Below, one piece after another: positions 1 through 6,741 of a DNA stretch of 12,134 nt (positions are counted from its first letter, which is position 1; each line of letters starts with the position of its first letter). The stretch lies in NCBI GenBank assembly GCA_937974135.1, contig CALJIH010000311.1, positions 1-12,134 of the forward strand, in the 5' to 3' direction. Below the pieces are notes generated by a model that made no database searches, was not told the origin of the DNA, and saw only the letters and a program-made list of their open reading frames with translations. Origin of the DNA: an uncultured Cocleimonas sp. GTDB lineage: Bacteria; Pseudomonadota; Gammaproteobacteria; Thiotrichales; Thiotrichaceae. A program made the translations under genes and the position numbers.

Positions 1-70
1 CACAGTGAATCACACCTAATTTTTCATAATAGCCTTCTTTAACCTCTACTTTTTCAGCAGTGTCTGACAT
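1..70 (-). CDS. 5' end of an unrecognised gene (partial)
   Basis: The first 23 codons of a minus-strand gene that runs off the left edge; it begins MSDTAEKVEVKEGYYEKLGV. I do not recognise the family. The start is supported by an AAGGA Shine-Dalgarno sequence just upstream of the ATG and by a good sigma70-type promoter (106-134) that puts transcription start about 28 bases before it. The N-terminus is charged and polar with no signal peptide, so a cytoplasmic protein is likely. It shares its strand with the pip/pqq genes but has its own promoter, so it need not belong to that operon. Confidence 0.7.
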   Translation of the reverse strand, partial: MSDTAEKVEVKEGYYEKLGVIHC

Positions 71-105
71 TATCATTTCCTTTTAAGAATTCGCTAAGGA
101 TTTTA

Positions 106-134
106 AAATTAGAGCAAACTACCTTGAGCGTCAA
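106..134 (-). promoter_or_regulatory. Sigma70-type promoter of the left-edge gene
   Basis: On the minus strand, TTGACG (134-129) is followed after exactly 17 bases by TAATTT (111-106). Predicted transcription start is near 99, leaving a leader of about 28 bases that contains the AAGGA ribosome binding site. This is the best-looking promoter on the left side of the window. Its -35 box is overlapped by an inverted repeat (131-162). Confidence 0.55.
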
Positions 135-162
135 TACCTACAAATTGCCATAAAAGTATTGA
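131..162. repeat. 7-bp inverted repeat over the -35 box (possible operator)
   Basis: TCAATAC at 131-137 and GTATTGA at 156-162 form a perfect 7-bp inverted repeat with an 18-base spacer (half-site centres about 25 bases apart). It overlaps the -35 box of the promoter at 106-134, so a dimeric regulator could bind here. In AT-rich DNA a 7-bp repeat can occur by chance. Confidence 0.3.
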
Positions 163-196
163 TGAAATTTCCAATTGAAATAAAAGGTGAGAAAAC

Positions 197-222
197 GGCT
201 AAAAGTAGGGGGGTGTCTTTTT
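197..222 (+). repeat. 26-base dispersed repeat, copy 1
   Basis: The sequence reads GGC, one variable base (T), AAAAGTA, six G, TGTC, then T5. The same 26 bases, differing only at the variable position, occur in the same orientation at 8569-8594. This copy abuts the pip stop codon (222-224) and lies between pip and the left-edge gene. The AAAAG...CTTTT ends are weakly self-complementary. It resembles the short G-run repeats that accompany IS200-like/RAYT (Y1) transposases, but no transposase is in the window, so that link is a guess. Confidence 0.7.
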
Positions 223-1193
223 TACGACTTTAGAATGCTTACAAAATCATCTGTTGCGGTAACCAAAGCTTCGACCATTTCCGGTTCACTGGCGAGATGG
301 CCTGCATTAGCTAATATACGTAAATCTGATCCCGCTATGGCATTATGAATACGCCAAGATGATTCGACAGGACAGGTAATGTCACGACGCCCATGAACCA
401 ATATTGTCGGCAAGCCTTGGATTTTATGGCAATTTTTCAGTAGATGATCTTCATCAAGAAAATAGTGATTGATGGCATAATGCGCTTCTAATCTTACTTT
501 ACGTATTATTCTGTCTATCTCGGTTTTGGACATCTTATCTTTCACAGCTTCAAGATCAGATTCGGGTGTAGACCATGTCACGATTGAATCAGTCCATTCT
601 AACCATGATAACGCAGCAATGGCATTTAGTTCTCTATCGTCTGCAAATAAACAGCGATGGTAGCTTTGTAACAAACTTTCGTTGTCATTAAGTTTGGTTA
701 AACGCGTATTAAAGTTTTTCCACAATTCAGGGAATATTCGATTCACACCGTCTTTGAAAAACCAATCTAAATCGCGTTTAGATGCAAGAAAAGAGCCACG
801 CAATATCATTCCTAAAACCCGCTCTTTATAGGTTTGAGCATAGAGTAATGCAAGCGTAACTCCCCAAGAACCGGCAAATAGTAACCATCGTGAAATCTTT
901 AAATGATTGCGAATGACTTCCATATCTGCAATCAAATCGTGCGTGGTGTTTTTGTCCAAACATCCATGCGGGCTAGAACGACCACAACCGCGCTGGTCAA
1001 ACAACACAATACGATAAATTGCAGGATCAAAATATTGACGATGACTGGGGTTACAACCAGAACCGGGTCCACCATGAATAAAAATAACAGGAATGCCGTT
1101 CGGATTACCGCATTCTTCAACATACACTTTATGTGGCAAATCAACTTCCAGCTCGTAACAAATTGGGTTAGATATTTCAGGATATAAAGCCAT
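222..1193 (-). CDS. pip: Proline iminopeptidase (peptidase S33, alpha/beta hydrolase)
   Basis: This 323-residue cytoplasmic enzyme belongs to the family that releases N-terminal proline from peptides. The alpha/beta-hydrolase marks are in place: oxyanion segment HGGPGSG (40-46), DQRGCGRS (66-73), nucleophile elbow AGSWGVT with Ser109, Asp271 in HGRRD and His299 in AGH. The RLEAHYAINHYF segment (233-245) matches the family's substrate-cap region. Length is normal. The family usually has GGSWGST at the elbow; here two neighbours of the serine are changed (Ala for Gly, Val for Ser). It starts 32 bases after the pqqE stop on the same strand with no terminator between, so it is probably co-transcribed with pqq and may help process PqqA-derived peptides (inference). 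No clear Shine-Dalgarno precedes its ATG. Confidence 0.9.
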   Translation of the reverse strand: MALYPEISNPICYELEVDLPHKVYVEECGNPNGIPVIFIHGGPGSGCNPSHRQYFDPAIYRIVLFDQRGCGRSSPHGCLDKNTTHDLIADMEVIRNHLKISRWLLFAGSWGVTLALLYAQTYKERVLGMILRGSFLASKRDLDWFFKDGVNRIFPELWKNFNTRLTKLNDNESLLQSYHRCLFADDRELNAIAALSWLEWTDSIVTWSTPESDLEAVKDKMSKTEIDRIIRKVRLEAHYAINHYFLDEDHLLKNCHKIQGLPTILVHGRRDITCPVESSWRIHNAIAGSDLRILANAGHLASEPEMVEALVTATDDFVSILKS

Positions 1194-1225
1194 TGGAATT
1201 CTGAGTCAGACTATTTCTATCAATT

Positions 1226-2398
1226 TTAATTATTAATTAACGATTTTGAAGATCGCATATTACGAAACACTAAAGGTTTTTCTTCGATACCTTTTTTTGC
1301 ATTATTTTGCGCATTGAGTTCAATATTTTTAATATCATCAACGAGTTTAGTGTGTAAGGGTGATTTAGCACATACAGGATCAGTATTCGCTGCATCTCCC
1401 GTTAGCATCAACGCTTGGCAACGACAACCACCGAAATCCTTTTCTTTCTCATCACAGCTACGGCAAGGTTCTTTCATCCATTCAAACCCCCTGAATTTAT
1501 TAAAATCCGGTGAATCTTTCCAAATCCAATCAATACTGTGGTCTTTTACATTGGGTAATTCTAAATTAGGAATAAGCCGTGCTGAATGACACGGTAATGC
1601 GGTGCCATCTGGTGTAATGGTTAAAAATACGTTACCCCAGCCATTCATACAGGGCTTGGGTCTATCTTCAAAATAATCGGGCACGATATAATAAATGCGC
1701 ATTTTATTTTTCATTTTCTCTTGATAAACGTGTGCTACTTTTTCTGCTTTATCTATTTGCTCACGAGTCGGCATTAATTGCTCTTTATTATGATTAGCCC
1801 AGCCGTAATATTGGGTGGTGGCTAGTTCTAAATAATCTGCCTCTAGGGCGATTGCGAGTTTGATAATGTCTTCTATTTGATCAGTGTTTTGTCGATGTAA
1901 AACAAAATTTAACACCATTGGATAACCTTGTTTTTTTACCTGTCGCGCCATTTCAAGCTTGTGCTTGAAAGAATCTGTACCCGAAAGAAAATTATTTAAT
2001 TCGGCATCGCTTGCTTGAAAACTGACTTGAATATGATCTAGTCCAGCTTCTTTAAATGCGGCAATGCGTTTGGCATCCATTCCTACACCCGAGGTAATTA
2101 GATTGGTGTAATAGCCTAATTTTCGAGATTCAGCGATCAGCACTTCTAAGTCTTTACGCACTAGTGGTTCACCCCCAGAAAAACCTAATTGAGTCGCCCC
2201 CATTTTGCGTGCATCGCGCAACACTTCTAACCATTCTTCAGTAGAAAGTTCATTTTTGTAATTGGCGATATCGACAGGATTTGAACAATAAGGACATTGC
2301 AAAGGACAAGAGTAAGTGAGCTCTGCTAGTAACCACAGCGGTGGGTTTAGTGTGTTTTTATCTAGGCTATTGCTATTGTTTAAACTCAATCCATCCAT
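1226..2398 (-). CDS. pqqE: PQQ biosynthesis radical SAM enzyme PqqE
   Basis: PqqE joins the Glu and Tyr side chains of the PqqA peptide by a radical C-C bond, the first step of PQQ synthesis, acting on PqqA held by PqqD. This protein is 390 residues. Radical SAM cysteines are Cys31, Cys35 and Cys38 in the segment SCPLQCPYC; GGEP is at 75-78. The C-terminal SPASM region carries Cys250, 270, 312, 315, 325, 327 and 343 for auxiliary iron-sulfur clusters, with the family's DFGGCRCQA. The reading frame is open up to a GTG/ATG at 2455, but I chose the ATG at 2398: it has a GGAGG ribosome site 9 bases upstream, gives the normal family N-terminus, and removes 19 unlikely residues. It overlaps the pqqD 3' end by 26 bases, so translation is probably coupled. 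Confidence 0.96.
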   Translation of the reverse strand: MDGLSLNNSNSLDKNTLNPPLWLLAELTYSCPLQCPYCSNPVDIANYKNELSTEEWLEVLRDARKMGATQLGFSGGEPLVRKDLEVLIAESRKLGYYTNLITSGVGMDAKRIAAFKEAGLDHIQVSFQASDAELNNFLSGTDSFKHKLEMARQVKKQGYPMVLNFVLHRQNTDQIEDIIKLAIALEADYLELATTQYYGWANHNKEQLMPTREQIDKAEKVAHVYQEKMKNKMRIYYIVPDYFEDRPKPCMNGWGNVFLTITPDGTALPCHSARLIPNLELPNVKDHSIDWIWKDSPDFNKFRGFEWMKEPCRSCDEKEKDFGGCRCQALMLTGDAANTDPVCAKSPLHTKLVDDIKNIELNAQNNAKKGIEEKPLVFRNMRSSKSLINN

Positions 2399-2642
2399 TA
2401 CTCTCTGCCTCCGATAGAAATGCAATAACGTCATCGCCCACATCAGCGCCATCAAATAAATCGCTTAAATTTTGAATAATGGAAGCTACCGTAGCCTCAC
2501 CATCAAGCTGTTTCATAATCTCACCAGCACTACCGCTAAGCTTTACCATGCCCTCAGGATAAAGAATCACATAGCTGTTTTGAGCTTCTTCCCACTGGAA
2601 ACGAAACATCTGAGAAAGGCTAGGAATTTGGTCTTTATTCAT
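2373..2642 (-). CDS. pqqD: PqqA-binding chaperone PqqD
   Basis: This 89-residue protein has the normal length for free-standing PqqD, a winged-helix RiPP recognition element that binds the PqqA precursor and presents it to PqqE. Family features seen are the N-terminal FRFQWEEAQNSYVILYPEG segment, then KLSGSAGEIMKQLDG (34-48), and the C-terminal AFLSEAESNGWIE. It is a separate gene, not fused to PqqC or PqqE as in some organisms. It begins 26 bases after the pqqC stop with only a weak ribosome site (TGGA), and its end overlaps the pqqE start, consistent with a translationally coupled operon. Confidence 0.95.
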   Translation of the reverse strand: MNKDQIPSLSQMFRFQWEEAQNSYVILYPEGMVKLSGSAGEIMKQLDGEATVASIIQNLSDLFDGADVGDDVIAFLSEAESNGWIEFKQ

Positions 2643-2668
2643 TATTATCGTTATCCAATATTAAAATT

Positions 2669-3400
2669 TTAACAGTTATGGTAAGGCGGTTTATCCTCAA
2701 CATAAGCCATCCACATACAATCCAACATAGTCCACAAAATATCTAATTTGAATTGCAATACATTCAACATTTTTTCTTGTTGTTCGCGGCTCTTATAATA
2801 ATCTAAGGTAATATCAAGGCCGTGTTCGACATCGCGTCGGGCTTCTTTTAAACGTTTACGAAAATATTCATAACCCTTTGCATCTATCCAAGGATAGAAT
2901 TCTGGCCATTTATCTAAGCGTTTTTGATGTATCTTAGGCGCGAACATCTCTGTTAATGATGAGCTAGCAGCAACTTCCCAAGGCTGTTGTCGGGCAAAAT
3001 TCACATAAGCATCAATGGCAAATTTAACCCCCGGTAAAAGGTGTTCATGGCTTAATAACTCCTCGCGCTTTAAACCAACAGCTTCACCAAGCGCTAACCA
3101 AGCTTCAATGCCGCCTTCGTTATTTACATGGCCATCATGGTCAGTAATGCGCTGTACCCAAGACCGTCGCACATCACGGTCCCAACAATTAGACATTATC
3201 GCAGCATCTTTCACCGGAATCGCCGACTGATAATAAAAGCGATTTGCCACCCAGCCTTGGATGGCTTTCTTATCTAATTTACCTGAATTCATCAACACAT
3301 GAAATTCATGATTGATGTGATAAAACCGTTCTTTGTCGCGAAGCTTATGTTCAAACTCTGCGCGTGTCCAAGGTTTTAGATTGTCGTTGTCAGTTATCAT
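2669..3400 (-). CDS. pqqC: Pyrroloquinoline-quinone synthase PqqC
   Basis: PqqC is the cofactor-free oxidase of the last PQQ step, an eight-electron oxidation with ring closure in the cytoplasm. This protein is 243 residues. Aligned by eye with Klebsiella PqqC (offset +4), the active-site residues are all present: His28, Arg54, Gln58, Lys64, Arg84, His88, Glu151, His158, Tyr179, Arg183 and Lys218. Blocks such as GWVANRFYYQ, GGIEAWLALGEAVGL and RRDVEHG match the family closely. It ends at KPPYHNC, a few residues shorter than the enterobacterial protein beyond the conserved core. It lies 35 bases after pqqB. The intact active site predicts a working enzyme. Confidence 0.97.
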   Translation of the reverse strand: MITDNDNLKPWTRAEFEHKLRDKERFYHINHEFHVLMNSGKLDKKAIQGWVANRFYYQSAIPVKDAAIMSNCWDRDVRRSWVQRITDHDGHVNNEGGIEAWLALGEAVGLKREELLSHEHLLPGVKFAIDAYVNFARQQPWEVAASSSLTEMFAPKIHQKRLDKWPEFYPWIDAKGYEYFRKRLKEARRDVEHGLDITLDYYKSREQQEKMLNVLQFKLDILWTMLDCMWMAYVEDKPPYHNC

Positions 3401-3435
3401 TATTCAGCTAATTGAACCGTTTTTATCATTTATTT

Positions 3436-4350
3436 TTACAAATGAATATCCATTCCATCAAAGGAAACTTCAATATTATTCTCTACAAGTGTAGCTCGTT
3501 CGGCAGAACTTTCATCCAGAATTGGGTTTGTATTATTAATATGAATTAATATTTTGCGAGGTTTAGATAGCGTATTCAGCGTTTCTAAAATGCCGCCTTT
3601 ACCAGATTGATCAAGGTGTCCCATTTCACTGGCGAGTTTATCGCTAATACCTTCATGTGACATTTCATCATTGGTCCACATAGTGCCGTCAATCAATACG
3701 CAATCCGCATTTTCCATGGTGGTTTTAACATGCGGCTCAATCACACCTAGACCTGGGGCATAGAACAGTGATTTACCTGTTTTTGAATCTTCCATCAACA
3801 TACCAATATTATCGCCTGGTACTGTATTATGACGATGTGGGGAATAGGGTGGTGCTTCACTTTTAAGCGGTATGGGTGTAAAAACTAAACCTTTTGCTTG
3901 AGGAATTTCAAAACGACTTTGGTCGGTTTTAATCTCGTGCCAATTTACTCCGCGAAAATGCCCAAGAATATTAAATATAGGAAAGCCCGTAGTAAGATCA
4001 TCTTTAACTGCTTCGGTACAATATATATCCCAAGGTTCTGTATGTTCCCGAAGCATCAGCAAGCCTGTGGTATGGTCTATTTGCGCATCCACAATGACAA
4101 TGGCACAAATGCCAGTATCTCGCACTGCTCTAGCAGGTTGTAATGGAGGGAAAGATTCTAATTGCGCACGAATATCTGGTGATGCGTTAAACAGCACCCA
4201 GTTTTCGTTGTCACTACTTACTGCAATGGAAGATTGTGTACGGGCAGGTCCAGAAAAAACCCCACTTCGTAGAGCTAGGCAGTTTTTGCAATTGCAATTC
4301 CATTGCGGAAAGCCACCTCCAGCACCGGAACCTAAAATTCGAATATGCAT
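3436..4350 (-). CDS. pqqB: PQQ biosynthesis protein PqqB (metallo-beta-lactamase fold)
   Basis: PqqB is a cytoplasmic metallo-beta-lactamase-fold protein implicated in hydroxylating the cross-linked Glu-Tyr intermediate; in some studies it is described as aiding PQQ release. This 304-residue protein has the diagnostic N-terminus ILGSGAGGGFPQWNCNC with zinc-site cysteines Cys19, Cys21 and Cys24. The usual HxHxDH motif appears in the PqqB form DAQIDH (88-93). Also present are the PHRHNTVPGDNIG region (171-183), LIDGTMW (219-225), MGH (243-245) and ILIHINNTNPIL (267-278). It is the first gene after the hairpin that follows pqqA, 89 bases from the pqqA stop, so its expression probably depends on read-through. 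Confidence 0.96.
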   Translation of the reverse strand: MHIRILGSGAGGGFPQWNCNCKNCLALRSGVFSGPARTQSSIAVSSDNENWVLFNASPDIRAQLESFPPLQPARAVRDTGICAIVIVDAQIDHTTGLLMLREHTEPWDIYCTEAVKDDLTTGFPIFNILGHFRGVNWHEIKTDQSRFEIPQAKGLVFTPIPLKSEAPPYSPHRHNTVPGDNIGMLMEDSKTGKSLFYAPGLGVIEPHVKTTMENADCVLIDGTMWTNDEMSHEGISDKLASEMGHLDQSGKGGILETLNTLSKPRKILIHINNTNPILDESSAERATLVENNIEVSFDGMDIHL

Positions 4351-4391
4351 TTATTTAAAATTATTGTATTTCAAATTGATATAAATAAGCG

Positions 4392-4420
4392 AAAAAAAAG
4401 GAATGTCGAAACATTCCTTT
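4392..4420 (-). terminator. Intrinsic terminator/attenuator between pqqA and pqqB
   Basis: On the minus strand, a perfect 10-bp stem (AAAGGAATGT / ACATTCCTTT) with a TTCG tetraloop is followed directly by a run of T. The arms are 4411-4420 and 4397-4406, the loop 4407-4410 and the tail 4396-4392. It lies 20 bases after the pqqA stop and about 40 bases before pqqB. Since pqqBCDE have no other evident promoter, it most likely acts as a partial terminator giving much more pqqA mRNA than pqqBCDE mRNA, as expected when a peptide is the substrate and the others are enzymes. Confidence 0.85.
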
Positions 4421-4439
4421 AGATGATTTTTTTGTTTTA

Positions 4440-4514
4440 CTAACGGTTCATAATGTACATTGTTACTTCAAAACCAAAACGATAATCTATATAAGTTGGT
4501 TTGTCCCATTTCAT
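4440..4514 (-). CDS. pqqA: PQQ precursor peptide PqqA
   Basis: This 24-residue ribosomal peptide supplies the atoms of PQQ. It starts MKWDKPTYIDYRFGFE and ends VTMYIMNR. The invariant Glu16 and Tyr20, spaced E-x-x-x-Y, are the two residues PqqE crosslinks and that become the PQQ ring system. The ATG at 4514 has a GAGG ribosome site 7 bases upstream (4525-4522), and the stop is TAG. It heads the pqq genes and is separated from pqqB by a strong hairpin. Asp4 replaces the Thr often seen at this position; the rest is typical. Length and motif leave little doubt. Confidence 0.96.
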   Translation of the reverse strand: MKWDKPTYIDYRFGFEVTMYIMNR

Positions 4515-4595
4515 ATTAGTACCTCATATTTATTAGTTATTGAATTTACAAAAAACAGAACGTGAGGGGGATTTTCACAATCTGCTATATCAAAT

Positions 4596-4625
4596 ATCAT
4601 AGAACAAATTTTCTCAAAAATCCAA
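4596..4625 (-). promoter_or_regulatory. Candidate pqqA promoter
   Basis: On the minus strand, TTGGAT (4625-4620) is separated by 18 bases from TATGAT (4601-4596). Transcription start would be near 4589, giving a leader of about 75 bases to the pqqA ATG. The region is AT-rich, and a second TATGAT (4656-4651) lies upstream without a convincing -35, so the choice is tentative. Read-through from the MFS gene is also possible, as no terminator is seen between them. Confidence 0.4.
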
Positions 4626-4656
4626 AATCAATTTATTCTATGATTGTATTATCATA
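4596..4656. repeat. Nested inverted repeats upstream of pqqA
   Basis: ATCATAGAA (4596-4604) and TTCTATGAT (4636-4644) are a perfect 9-bp inverted repeat, 31 bases apart. The right arm also belongs to a second palindrome, TATGAT-TGTATT-ATCATA (4639-4656). So three related TATGAT-type half-sites lie in the 160-base region between the MFS gene and pqqA, two coinciding with possible -10 boxes. They could be operator half-sites, but base composition favours chance matches of this kind. Confidence 0.3.
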
Positions 4657-4674
4657 ATCTATGTGGACTATTAC

Positions 4675-6141
4675 TTAGTTGCGAGCAGCACTTCTATTGA
4701 GGAAACAGAAATAAACACCAGCGAGCGATAATACTAATGAAACACCCGCTGTAGTGATTAAAATTACAAATAAATCTTCAAATTTATCAGGTGAAATCTT
4801 GCTAGAACCAATTAATAATGACATTAATAAAGTTACAATGGCCGTGCCTATCATTTGCCCAACCAGTCTCGCCATTGTTAGTAAAGCTGAAGCCATACTT
4901 AATTTATCTTTACTCACAGATCCCATGCCTGCACTATTATTTGGTGTTGAAAACAAACCAAATCCAATACCCATAAAAATAAATGCAGTTATAAATACCC
5001 ATAAGGAATTACTGATGTTTATTAATAACAGGAGTGATACCCCGATACTAAATGAAAAACATCCAAGAGCTGCAAGTAACCAAGGTTTATAACTATCTGA
5101 AAGGCGCCCTGCTACAGGGGCTAACATCGCCATAATAATTGCCTGTAACATGATTAAACGACCCGTTTCTGTAGGACTTAAACCTTGGTTGTATTGTAAA
5201 TAAAGACCGATAATAAATATCAATCCATATTGCCCACCATACATACATAAAGAAGCCATCAACGAATTTGAAAACAAAAAGTTCTCGCGAATCACCTTTA
5301 GTTTAATAATTGGATTAGGTGATTGTTTGTTATGTCGTAAAAATATTAATAGAAAGATCATCGACACTAGTAGCATCAAAAGAGCTTGAAATTCTGGTAA
5401 TTGAGTGACCCCAATAAAGAGTGTAATGATCCATATCGCAAGTAAAAGTGAACCAACAACATCAAGTTTTAATGCATTTATGTTACGCCATTCACCTTTC
5501 ATCTTCGTTAGTATCAATAAACCTCCAATTAAGGCAAAGGGTGCTTGTAACAAAAATACCGATCGCCAGCCAAACATATCGGTTAATAATCCACCTAAAA
5601 GTGGTCCGCATGTTAGGCCAGCATAAACTGCAGCAACTACCCAACCTAAGGCGGCACCTCGACCTTTGTTTAGAAAGACACTGGTAATAATCGCCATGCC
5701 CGTACTAAAAAAGAAAGCGGCACCAATTCCTTGCAGCGAACGAAATACAAGTAACATCTGAATAGATGTGGAGAAAGCAGCGAGTAAAGTAGACAGCAAA
5801 AAAATTATGGTGCCTAAAAAATAAATACGCTTTCTGCCATAGATGTCGGCTAAACGTCCAGCGGGTAAAAGTGTTGCGATATTACTTAATAAAAAAGTGG
5901 CCGGTATCCAACTGACATACACGGCATCTGCATTTAAATCATGAGCTATTGAAGGTATAGCTACCAATGTAGCTGATAATGATAAGGGCGTTAAAAAAGA
6001 TCCGATACAAATAATAAACAAAACACTTAAACGTGCAGATGGATTATCACGGTAATAATCGTGTGTTTGTTTATCGTTCAAGAGAAATTTGATACCAAAA
6101 GATAACAACCATAAGTAAATGTTAGCATGAATAACAATCAC
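4675..6141 (-). CDS. MFS efflux transporter, DHA2 (EmrB/QacA-like, 14-helix) type
   Basis: An inner-membrane proton-driven exporter of up to 488 residues; the substrate cannot be told. MFS motif A is GRLADIYGRKRI (95-106), and the exporter-type motif C lies near CGPLLGG (178-184), followed by GWRSVFLLQAP (191-201). The length and many hydrophobic segments fit 14 helices. The start is uncertain: the longest frame begins at a GTG (6141) without a ribosome site and adds a 20-residue hydrophobic leader before the family-like N-terminus. A TTG at 6081, giving (M)NDKQTHDYYRDNPSARL, fits the family better but also lacks a Shine-Dalgarno. It sits 160 bases upstream of pqqA on the same strand; a link to PQQ is not evident from sequence. 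Confidence 0.88.
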   Translation of the reverse strand: MIVIHANIYLWLLSFGIKFLLNDKQTHDYYRDNPSARLSVLFIICIGSFLTPLSLSATLVAIPSIAHDLNADAVYVSWIPATFLLSNIATLLPAGRLADIYGRKRIYFLGTIIFLLSTLLAAFSTSIQMLLVFRSLQGIGAAFFFSTGMAIITSVFLNKGRGAALGWVVAAVYAGLTCGPLLGGLLTDMFGWRSVFLLQAPFALIGGLLILTKMKGEWRNINALKLDVVGSLLLAIWIITLFIGVTQLPEFQALLMLLVSMIFLLIFLRHNKQSPNPIIKLKVIRENFLFSNSLMASLCMYGGQYGLIFIIGLYLQYNQGLSPTETGRLIMLQAIIMAMLAPVAGRLSDSYKPWLLAALGCFSFSIGVSLLLLINISNSLWVFITAFIFMGIGFGLFSTPNNSAGMGSVSKDKLSMASALLTMARLVGQMIGTAIVTLLMSLLIGSSKISPDKFEDLFVILITTAGVSLVLSLAGVYFCFLNRSAARN

Positions 6142-6283
6142 AATTATGTTTGGTGTTTTGCTACTTTGTCATATTTTTAGTGGTGTTTAATTATTTTACT
6201 AGCTAAGAAAATCAAAAAATATAAATTAATCGTCAAATCGATAAATTAAGTTTTTTCAAAAATCGTATGAGTTTTACTTAATT

Positions 6284-6312
6284 ATTTTCTGAAAATCAGT
6301 AATTCTTATACT
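6284..6312 (+). promoter_or_regulatory. Candidate promoter of the cytochrome c / sugar dehydrogenase pair
   Basis: A good -10 box TATACT (6307-6312) lies about 48 bases before the chosen GTG start at 6361. The -35 region 17 bases upstream is poor (ATTTTC), as expected for an activator-dependent promoter. A short palindrome CTGA-AAA-TCAG (6289-6299) falls between the boxes. The rest of the divergent gap (6142-6283) is AT-rich with no clear feature. Confidence 0.3.
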
Positions 6313-6360
6313 AAGATCATATTGCTGTATAGGTTATTAATTCATTTCTGGATACATATT

Positions 6361-6720
6361 GTGACTGTCAAATTTTCTGTAAAAATACTTTTCGCATCCC
6401 TTTTTTGTTTTTCTGCTTATGCTTCATGCGGAGATAAGTTAAGTAATGAAGATAAAGCAAGTAATGGAGATAAGCAGGCAGGAGAAGTTCGATATAACAA
6501 AACCTGTATTAACTGTCATGGCCCAGCAGGCAAAGGAGTTGCCAGTTATCCAAAAATATCTGGGCAGGACGTGTCATATACGAAAGATAAATTAGAAACA
6601 TATAGAGACGGGAAAAAAATAGGACCCAATTCTTCCTTGATGATCATGATGGCAAAACCCCTGTCAGATGAGGAAATTACCAACCTAGCAGCTTACCTGA
6701 AAGACGCAACATACGAATAA
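6361..6720 (+). CDS. Periplasmic mono-heme cytochrome c
   Basis: This small exported class I cytochrome c is a probable electron acceptor for the adjacent PQQ dehydrogenase. From the GTG at 6361 it has 119 residues: a signal peptide (about 1-21, cut after AYA), a low-complexity stretch with two SN[E/G]DK units (28-38), then the heme site CINCH (49-53). The sixth ligand is one of the methionines 94-97 (LMIMMAKPLSDEEI), and the C-terminal NLAAYL helix is typical. The frame stays open to a TTG at 6322, but that would put 13 residues before the signal peptide; GTG with GGA upstream is better. Cys23 just after the cleavage site raises a lipoprotein possibility, although Y-A-S-C is a poor lipobox. 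The next gene follows after 21 bases. Confidence 0.88.
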   Translation: MTVKFSVKILFASLFCFSAYASCGDKLSNEDKASNGDKQAGEVRYNKTCINCHGPAGKGVASYPKISGQDVSYTKDKLETYRDGKKIGPNSSLMIMMAKPLSDEEITNLAAYLKDATYE

Positions 6721-6741
6721 AACAAACTATATAGGAGATAT

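Noticed and set aside
197..222. G-quadruplex or terminator in the 26-base repeat
   Set aside because: There is only one G-run, and the AAAAG/CTTTT arms are too short and weak for a terminator stem.
2399..2455. Upstream extension of the pqqE frame (19 more residues starting MMALMWAM)
   Set aside because: It lies wholly inside pqqD in another frame, lacks family similarity, and the ATG at 2398 has a GGAGG ribosome site.
4067..4384. 105-residue plus-strand open frame across pqqB
   Set aside because: Antisense shadow of pqqB, with no ribosome site and no recognisable domain; pqqB is certain.
4561..4578. GTGAGGGGG...TTTTCAC as a third copy of the 26-base repeat
   Set aside because: It shares only a short G-run; flanking bases differ. 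It is at most a weak imperfect palindrome.
6322..6360. TTG start for the cytochrome c gene
   Set aside because: It would place 13 residues before a clean signal peptide, and it sits almost on the predicted transcription start; GTG at 6361 is preferred.
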